The notes beneath the pieces are model-generated. The model worked only from the letters and a program-made list of their open reading frames with translations, did not search any database and was not told the DNA's origin. From contig NZ_CALFIG010000028.1 of NCBI RefSeq assembly GCF_937876455.1, forward strand, positions 1-10,108: a stretch of 10,108 nt of DNA. Reading direction: 5' to 3'. Shown in pieces: positions 6,703 to 10,108 of the stretch; positions within the stretch are counted from its first letter, which is position 1, and every line of letters starts with the position of its first letter. The DNA comes from an uncultured Flavobacterium sp. (lineage in GTDB: Bacteria; Bacteroidota; Bacteroidia; Flavobacteriales; Flavobacteriaceae). Made by a program: the position numbers and the translations under genes.

Positions 6703-7290
6703 TTATTTTATTTTCAAATTAGCAAATTTCATTTTATAATCAGGTCTTGCTTTACCTTCCATTATGTTTTGGAGTTTTTTACCAATAAGTTTCTTTTTTA
6801 ATATGGAGAGATGGTCTGTAAATAAGACTCCTTCAATGTGGTCATATTCGTGTTGGATAACTCGAGCGATTAAACCATCGTAGATTTCTGTTTTTTTTGT
6901 AAAATTTTCGTCAACGTATTCAATCGTAATCTTTTCATGGCGAAATACATCTTCTCTTACATCAGGAATACTTAAACAACCTTCGTTGAAGCCCCAAATA
7001 TCTCCTTCTTCTTTAATTATTTTTGCATTAATAAATGTTTTTTTAAATCCATCGAGTGCAATGGCTTCTTCTTTTGATACTTCATCGCTATCTGCAAAAG
7101 GAGTAGTATCTACAATAAACAGACGAATAGCAAGCCCTACTTGAGGGGCGGCTAAGCCTACGCCACAAGCGTGATACATGGTTTCATACATGTTTGCTAT
7201 AGTTTCTTGTAAATGAGGATAATCTTTTTGAATTTCTTCGCCTACTTTTCTTAAAACGGTTTCGCCGTATCCATATATTGGAAGTATCAT
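6703..7290 (-). CDS. def: Peptide deformylase
   Basis: This 195-residue cytoplasmic metalloenzyme removes the formyl group from the initiator methionine of new proteins. All three family motifs are present: GVGLAAPQVG (43-52), EGCLS (103-107) with metal ligand Cys105, and QHEYDH (146-151) with ligands His147 and His151 and catalytic Glu148. An insert at about 65-85 (DSDEVSKEEAIALDGFKK) between motifs 1 and 2 is typical of Bacteroidetes deformylases. The start MILPIYGYG is family-like. It lies 59 bases downstream of ruvX on the same strand, with a possible -7 box of its own in the gap. Confidence 0.97.
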   Translation of the reverse strand: MILPIYGYGETVLRKVGEEIQKDYPHLQETIANMYETMYHACGVGLAAPQVGLAIRLFIVDTTPFADSDEVSKEEAIALDGFKKTFINAKIIKEEGDIWGFNEGCLSIPDVREDVFRHEKITIEYVDENFTKKTEIYDGLIARVIQHEYDHIEGVLFTDHLSILKKKLIGKKLQNIMEGKARPDYKMKFANLKIK

Positions 7291-7309
7291 GATGTGTTTA
7301 TTTAAAGTA

Positions 7310-7317
7310 CAAAAGTA
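7310..7317 (-). promoter_or_regulatory. Putative -7 box (TACTTTTG) for def
   Basis: On the - strand the sequence reads TACTTTTG, matching TAnnTTTG, 19 bases before the def ATG. No TTG lies at 17-23 bases further upstream. A nearby palindrome AATTTTG-C-CAAAATT (7320-7334) sits just upstream and could be an operator, but that is speculative. Confidence 0.35.
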
Positions 7318-7349
7318 TGAATTTTGCCAAAATTATATGTAGTATTTGC

Positions 7350-7754
7350 TTATTTTATATAATCTTGGAGTAGGATAGTAGCGGCAATTTCATCAATTAG
7401 TGCTTTGTTTTGACGCTGTTTTTTATTTAAACCACTGTCAATCATTGTTTTAAAAGCTAATTTAGAAGTAAATCTTTCGTCAACTTTTACCAAGGGGATA
7501 TTTGGGTATGTTTTTTTGAATTCAATACAAAATTGTTCAATATATACGGCACTTTCAGACGGAAGTCCATTCATCTGTTTTGGTTCGCCAATGATTACTT
7601 TTTCTACCTTTTCGTTAGTCAAATAATCGTTTAAAAATGAAAACAATGTAGGTGTTGCTATAGTGGTTAAACCGCTTGCAATGAGCTGCATTTCATCTGT
7701 GACAGCGATTCCTGTTCTTTTGATACCGTAATCAATTGCAAGAATTCTAGCCAT
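7350..7754 (-). CDS. ruvX: RuvX/YqgF family RNase H-fold nuclease
   Basis: This 134-residue cytoplasmic protein has an RNase H-like fold. Family members are annotated as putative Holliday-junction resolvases and some are linked to pre-16S rRNA 5' maturation. Visible motifs are the first acidic strand ILAIDYGIKRTGIAV (4-18) with Asp8, IIGEPKQMNG (54-63), VDERFTS (91-97) with Glu93, and the final DEIAATILLQDYI (121-133) with Asp121. The length is typical. Its ATG directly abuts the lgt stop (zero spacing), so the two genes are almost certainly co-transcribed and possibly translationally coupled. Confidence 0.94.
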   Translation of the reverse strand: MARILAIDYGIKRTGIAVTDEMQLIASGLTTIATPTLFSFLNDYLTNEKVEKVIIGEPKQMNGLPSESAVYIEQFCIEFKKTYPNIPLVKVDERFTSKLAFKTMIDSGLNKKQRQNKALIDEIAATILLQDYIK

Positions 7755-8681
7755 TTATTTTGAGCTGTTTTGAGTAGATTGATATATAAAATAAAAGCCT
7801 AAAATAATAAACGGAATACTTAACCATTGTCCGGTTGAAAGCGCATTAAAAATGGGATATTTTTCAAAACCGCCTTGACTATCTTTTACAAATTCTACCC
7901 CAAAACGGATACTCCAAAGTAATACTAAAAATAAGCCAAATAAGAATCCTGATTTGTTTCTAGCATCTGTTTTCCAATAAAGGAAAAATAAAAGTAAAAA
8001 GACAGGAATGTACAATAATGCCTCATATAATTGCGCGGGATATCGATAAGGAATTTGATCTAAAATAAATTTAAATTGCCCGTCTTTTTCAATAGCATTA
8101 TAAGCTTGAGAAGCATCAGGTATATTTGTTATTTTGGTTACTATTTTAGGATTTAAGCTGTCTTCGCCTTTGATGAATTTCATAGCTAAAAAACTATCTT
8201 TAGTAGTTATTTTTCCAAAAATTTCGGAATTCATAAAGTTTCCTAATCTAATAAAAATAGCCCCAAATGAAACCGGAATTACGATTCTGTCTAAAATCCA
8301 TAATAAAGGTCTTTGTAGTACTCGAGATTGGATATAGTACATGGTTACAATTATAGCTATTGCGGCACCATGACTTGCTAATCCACTAAAGCCAGTAAAG
8401 TGTATTTCGGGAATGGTACTTATAGGTAAAAGTATGCTTAGTGGGTCTTCTGTAAATAACTCTGATTGGTAAAAAATAACATGTCCCAATCTTGCTCCAA
8501 GCATTGTCGCAACAATGGTATATACAAAAAGCTTATCTAATTTTTCAATAGATTCATTTTCTTGCACAAAAATATATTTCATGATGTACCAGCCAAAAGC
8601 AAATGCTGCTACCCATGTAAGACTGTAAAAACGAATCATAAAAAAGCCTAAGTCAATTCCTTCTGTTGGATTCCAAATCAT
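7755..8681 (-). CDS. lgt: Prolipoprotein diacylglyceryl transferase
   Basis: This 308-residue inner-membrane enzyme transfers diacylglycerol from phosphatidylglycerol to the lipobox cysteine of prelipoproteins. Several hydrophobic helices are evident (for example about 12-37, 103-117, 222-235, 245-258 and 286-301). Family motifs include GARLGHV (62-68), LASHGAAIA (101-109, with the conserved His), IRLGNFMNSEIFG (144-156), YPAQLYE (214-220) and IRFGVEF (258-264). An insert at about 158-208 between the GNFMNSE and YPAQLYE motifs makes it longer than the E. coli enzyme; I believe this is usual in Bacteroidetes. The start MIWNPTEGIDLG is typical. It lies 48 bases after yidD and abuts ruvX. The DUF1573 lipoprotein here is one likely substrate. 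Confidence 0.97.
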   Translation of the reverse strand: MIWNPTEGIDLGFFMIRFYSLTWVAAFAFGWYIMKYIFVQENESIEKLDKLFVYTIVATMLGARLGHVIFYQSELFTEDPLSILLPISTIPEIHFTGFSGLASHGAAIAIIVTMYYIQSRVLQRPLLWILDRIVIPVSFGAIFIRLGNFMNSEIFGKITTKDSFLAMKFIKGEDSLNPKIVTKITNIPDASQAYNAIEKDGQFKFILDQIPYRYPAQLYEALLYIPVFLLLFFLYWKTDARNKSGFLFGLFLVLLWSIRFGVEFVKDSQGGFEKYPIFNALSTGQWLSIPFIILGFYFIYQSTQNSSK

Positions 8682-8710
8682 ATTGTTAATTTTTTAGTTG
8701 TATCTATAAA

Positions 8711-8728
8711 TTTGTATTTGTATTTGTA
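8711..8728. repeat. Short TTTGTA hexamer repeat (three units)
   Basis: Three exact tandem copies of TTTGTA fill the gap between the yidD stop and the lgt start. This is short enough to be chance in AT-rich DNA, but slippage here could alter yidD-lgt spacing. Confidence 0.6.
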
Positions 8729-8729
8729 T

Positions 8730-8957
8730 TTAAGGAACTGGATCATAACCTTTCTTTCCCCAAGGATGGCAACTTAAAATTCTTTTTAGTGCTAACCAGC
8801 ATCCTTTTAGTAAACCGTGTTTTTCTAATGCCTCAATCGCATAGGCTGAACATGTAGGATGAAATCTACAAGTAGCTGGTGTGAGAGGTGATAGTAAAAC
8901 TTGATACAAACGTATTGCTTTTTTAAACGGAAAAATAAGCCATTTTTTAATTTTCAT
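8730..8957 (-). CDS. yidD: Membrane protein insertion efficiency factor YidD
   Basis: This small 75-residue protein is thought to assist YidC-dependent membrane protein insertion at the inner face of the cytoplasmic membrane. An amphipathic basic N-terminus (MKIKKWLIFPFKKAIRLYQ) precedes the family signature, which includes SPLTPATCRFHPTCSAYA (23-40) with its two cysteines and the closing region RILSCHPWGKKGYDPVP (59-75). Length and motif are entirely typical. It appears to be the first gene of the yidD-lgt-ruvX unit and has a TATATTTG box just upstream. It diverges from the outer-membrane-barrel-like gene at 9112. Confidence 0.96.
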   Translation of the reverse strand: MKIKKWLIFPFKKAIRLYQVLLSPLTPATCRFHPTCSAYAIEALEKHGLLKGCWLALKRILSCHPWGKKGYDPVP

Positions 8958-8978
8958 TTGTATGATTTACATTTTCGA

Positions 8979-9014
8979 CAAATATAAGTATAAATAGATT
9001 AACTAGAAGTCAAA
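8979..9014 (-). promoter_or_regulatory. Putative promoter of the yidD-lgt-ruvX unit
   Basis: On the - strand TTTG (9014-9011) is followed after 24 bases by TATATTTG (8986-8979), 21 bases before the yidD ATG. The -7 box is an exact match to TAnnTTTG. The spacing is one base longer than the usual range, so the -33 element is uncertain. Confidence 0.5.
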
Positions 9015-9077
9015 TTTTATGGATATACTATTTTTTAAACTATGACTTATATCAGTTTTTTTGAATTATTTGAGAAG

Positions 9078-9085
9078 TACATTTG
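9078..9085 (+). promoter_or_regulatory. Putative -7 box (TACATTTG) for the barrel-like gene
   Basis: TACATTTG matches TAnnTTTG, 26 bases before the ATG at 9112. The nearest upstream TTTG (9060-9063) is only 14 bases away, too close for a standard -33 element, so only the -7 box is supported. Confidence 0.45.
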
Positions 9086-9111
9086 TCTTATAATTTTAAA
9101 TAAACATAAAA

Positions 9112-9588
9112 ATGAAAAAAATTTTGTTAATTGCAGGAATTGCATTATTTGGTTTAACATCTAATGCACAAGAAAAAAAAGGGTTAGAAGGAACTACATG
9201 GGTTGCAGGTCAGTTTTCATTTAGTTCGAATGATAATGGTACTGTAAAAACTACCTCTAATACGGTTTTACCAATTGTTGGTTATTTCGTTGCACCAACA
9301 ACAACAATTGGTTTAGGAGTAGGTTTTATTAATGGAAAAACAGAAACAACAACGGGTAATGTAACCCAAACTACTTCAGAATCTTCAACATTTGTTGTAC
9401 AACCACTTATTAGAAAATATTGGGGATTAGGAGGAAAGTTCTTTTTCTTTGGTCAAGCATCGTTGCCAATGACGTTTGGAAAAAATAAAATCAACGAATT
9501 TTCCAACCTTAGGCTCCAAATAACGAACTTTCTTGTAATACATATAAAAGTCAGCATCTGGGCTAAGTTCCGGCAAAATCTCAATTAG
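9112..9588 (+). CDS. Outer membrane beta-barrel-like protein, 3' part replaced by foreign sequence
   Basis: The open frame is 158 codons, but only about the first 125-128 look native. It starts MKKILLIAGIALFGLTSNAQ, a clear Sec signal peptide of flavobacterial style with likely cleavage near residues 19-20. The mature part has alternating polar/hydrophobic strands separated by Thr/Ser/Asn-rich loops, for example TTWVAGQFSFS (28-38), TIGLGVGFING (65-75) and FFFFGQASLPMTFG (110-123). This pattern fits a small porin-like or OmpA-type barrel. From about position 9480-9500 the frame reads antisense through TraG-like DNA, so the last 30 or so residues are an artefact of the junction. The native protein should contain more strands. 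The precise family and ligand are not recognisable. Confidence 0.7.
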   Translation: MKKILLIAGIALFGLTSNAQEKKGLEGTTWVAGQFSFSSNDNGTVKTTSNTVLPIVGYFVAPTTTIGLGVGFINGKTETTTGNVTQTTSESSTFVVQPLIRKYWGLGGKFFFFGQASLPMTFGKNKINEFSNLRLQITNFLVIHIKVSIWAKFRQNLN

Positions 9589-10108
9589 CTCACCAGACTC
9601 AAGTTCATCTTTAATATAGCTCGAAAGCTCTCTAAGGTTCTCAGCCTCCTGAATATGCGCACTATAGCTGTTGCTTGATTGAATAGCATTATCATAACTT
9701 GCACTTAAGCTGTCCGTTAAGTTTCTGCCTTCTCTTAGATCAGAAGCATAAGCATTTTCTTTAACACCTCTTAACGCATGCTCAATTGTATTGGATAGCC
9801 CATTATTTTTAACGAAGTCCATAGCAGCAACCTGATTTTCAGATAGCTGAGATGTTGTAGTATAATCAGCCTCACCTTTTGCTCCCACTGTAATTTGACC
9901 GCCTCCACTAAATCCAGATGCAGCAGCAAATACCTTGCCAGCAACATTGTCTTTACTATTCCAGGCAACATGCCCAGAAGCATTTCCATACGCCCCAATA
10001 AGCAATCTAGTAGCTTCTTGAGATGAAATGTTCCTGTCATGCGCAAATCTTTCGGCTTCTTGAGCTAGCTTAGATGCAGAATCTGCATACCCACCAGTAG
10101 TATTAACC
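9427..10108 (-). CDS. traG: TraG-like F-type conjugation protein, C-terminal fragment, 5' end outside the window
   Basis: This - strand frame is open to the right edge (10108) and ends in a TAA at 9427. The edge-proximal part contains ERFAHDRNISSQEATRLLIG (about 10050-9991), a segment rich in Gly and Ser (KVFAAASGFSGGGQITVGAK), and a long helical Glu/Ser/Asn-rich part. This resembles the periplasmic C-terminal region of F-type TraG, involved in mating-pair stabilisation and entry exclusion. The assignment is from memory of family features, not an alignment. Only the part right of about 9490 appears genuine; the last 20 or so codons run antisense through the barrel gene. GC content is visibly higher (26 of 60 on 9541-9600 against 19 of 60 on 9301-9360). 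No other transfer gene is in view. Confidence 0.6.
   Translation of the reverse strand, partial: VNTTGGYADSASKLAQEAERFAHDRNISSQEATRLLIGAYGNASGHVAWNSKDNVAGKVFAAASGFSGGGQITVGAKGEADYTTTSQLSENQVAAMDFVKNNGLSNTIEHALRGVKENAYASDLREGRNLTDSLSASYDNAIQSSNSYSAHIQEAENLRELSSYIKDELESGELIEILPELSPDADFYMYYKKVRYLEPKVGKFVDFIFSKRHWQRCLTKEKELSS
9480..9500. other. Composition junction between flavobacterial and TraG-like DNA
   Basis: Left of this interval the + strand codes in low-GC flavobacterial style for a barrel protein. Right of it the - strand codes for a TraG-like protein with higher GC. No inverted repeat, target duplication, tRNA or integrase is visible at the boundary. Both coding frames run a short way past it into meaningless sequence, which localises the join to about 20 bases. 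Confidence 0.7.

Noticed and set aside
8707..8714. + strand TAAATTTG box between yidD and lgt
   Set aside because: It matches TAnnTTTG, but no + strand gene follows; it is a by-product of the TTTGTA repeat and AT-rich context.
9771..10046. Second - strand frame overlapping the TraG-like segment
   Set aside because: The other frame has the coherent family-like sequence and is open to the window edge; this one reads as low-complexity shadow.

Overview
The window looks like a Flavobacteriaceae (Bacteroidetes) chromosome segment. It is AT-rich, and its genes lack Shine-Dalgarno sites but often carry TAnnTTTG-type -7 boxes. Several products are lineage-typical: a long NusB of about 313 residues, a DUF5606 protein, a DUF1573 lipoprotein, and a TonB protein that starts with a short cytoplasmic stretch, one membrane helix and a Gly run. 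I cannot fix the genus from sequence alone.

Layout on the + strand: positions 1-44 hold a CCCCAAT heptamer tandem repeat that is G-quadruplex-capable on the opposite strand, followed by an AT-rich promoter region. Next are a leucine-dehydrogenase-type Glu/Leu/Phe/Val dehydrogenase (250-1356) and a hairpin. Then comes the block nusB (1435-2375, with a one-base frameshift near 1858-1860), DUF1573 lipoprotein (2387-2818) and yajC (2910-3182). The strong yajC terminator (3203-3241) lies inside the 3' end of the convergent gene.

Layout on the - strand, right to left: yidD (8957-8730), lgt (8681-7755) and ruvX (7754-7350) form a likely operon. They are followed by def (7290-6703), a DUF5606 protein (6618-6193) with its own promoter and intrinsic terminator, a GC-rich repeat-like patch (about 6071-6134), a TonB-family energy transducer (5975-5085), pepT (5000-3756) and a DUF1801/YdeI-family protein (3743-3183). 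Most of these are housekeeping functions: protein maturation (Def, Lgt), membrane insertion and secretion (YidD, YajC), rRNA antitermination (NusB), RuvX, peptide and amino-acid catabolism (PepT, leucine dehydrogenase) and TonB energy coupling.

The right end is abnormal. A + strand outer-membrane-barrel-like gene starts at 9112 but its sequence breaks off at about 9480-9500. Beyond that point the DNA has higher GC and different codon use, and reads on the - strand as the C-terminal part of an F-type conjugation protein resembling TraG, open to the window end. F-type transfer genes are typical of Proteobacteria, so this is either a foreign insertion that truncated the barrel gene or an assembly chimera; I favour the chimera. 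I found no convincing new defence or mobile system. The points worth checking are the junction, the nusB frameshift, the embedded terminator, the G4-capable repeat and the repeat-like patch upstream of tonB.
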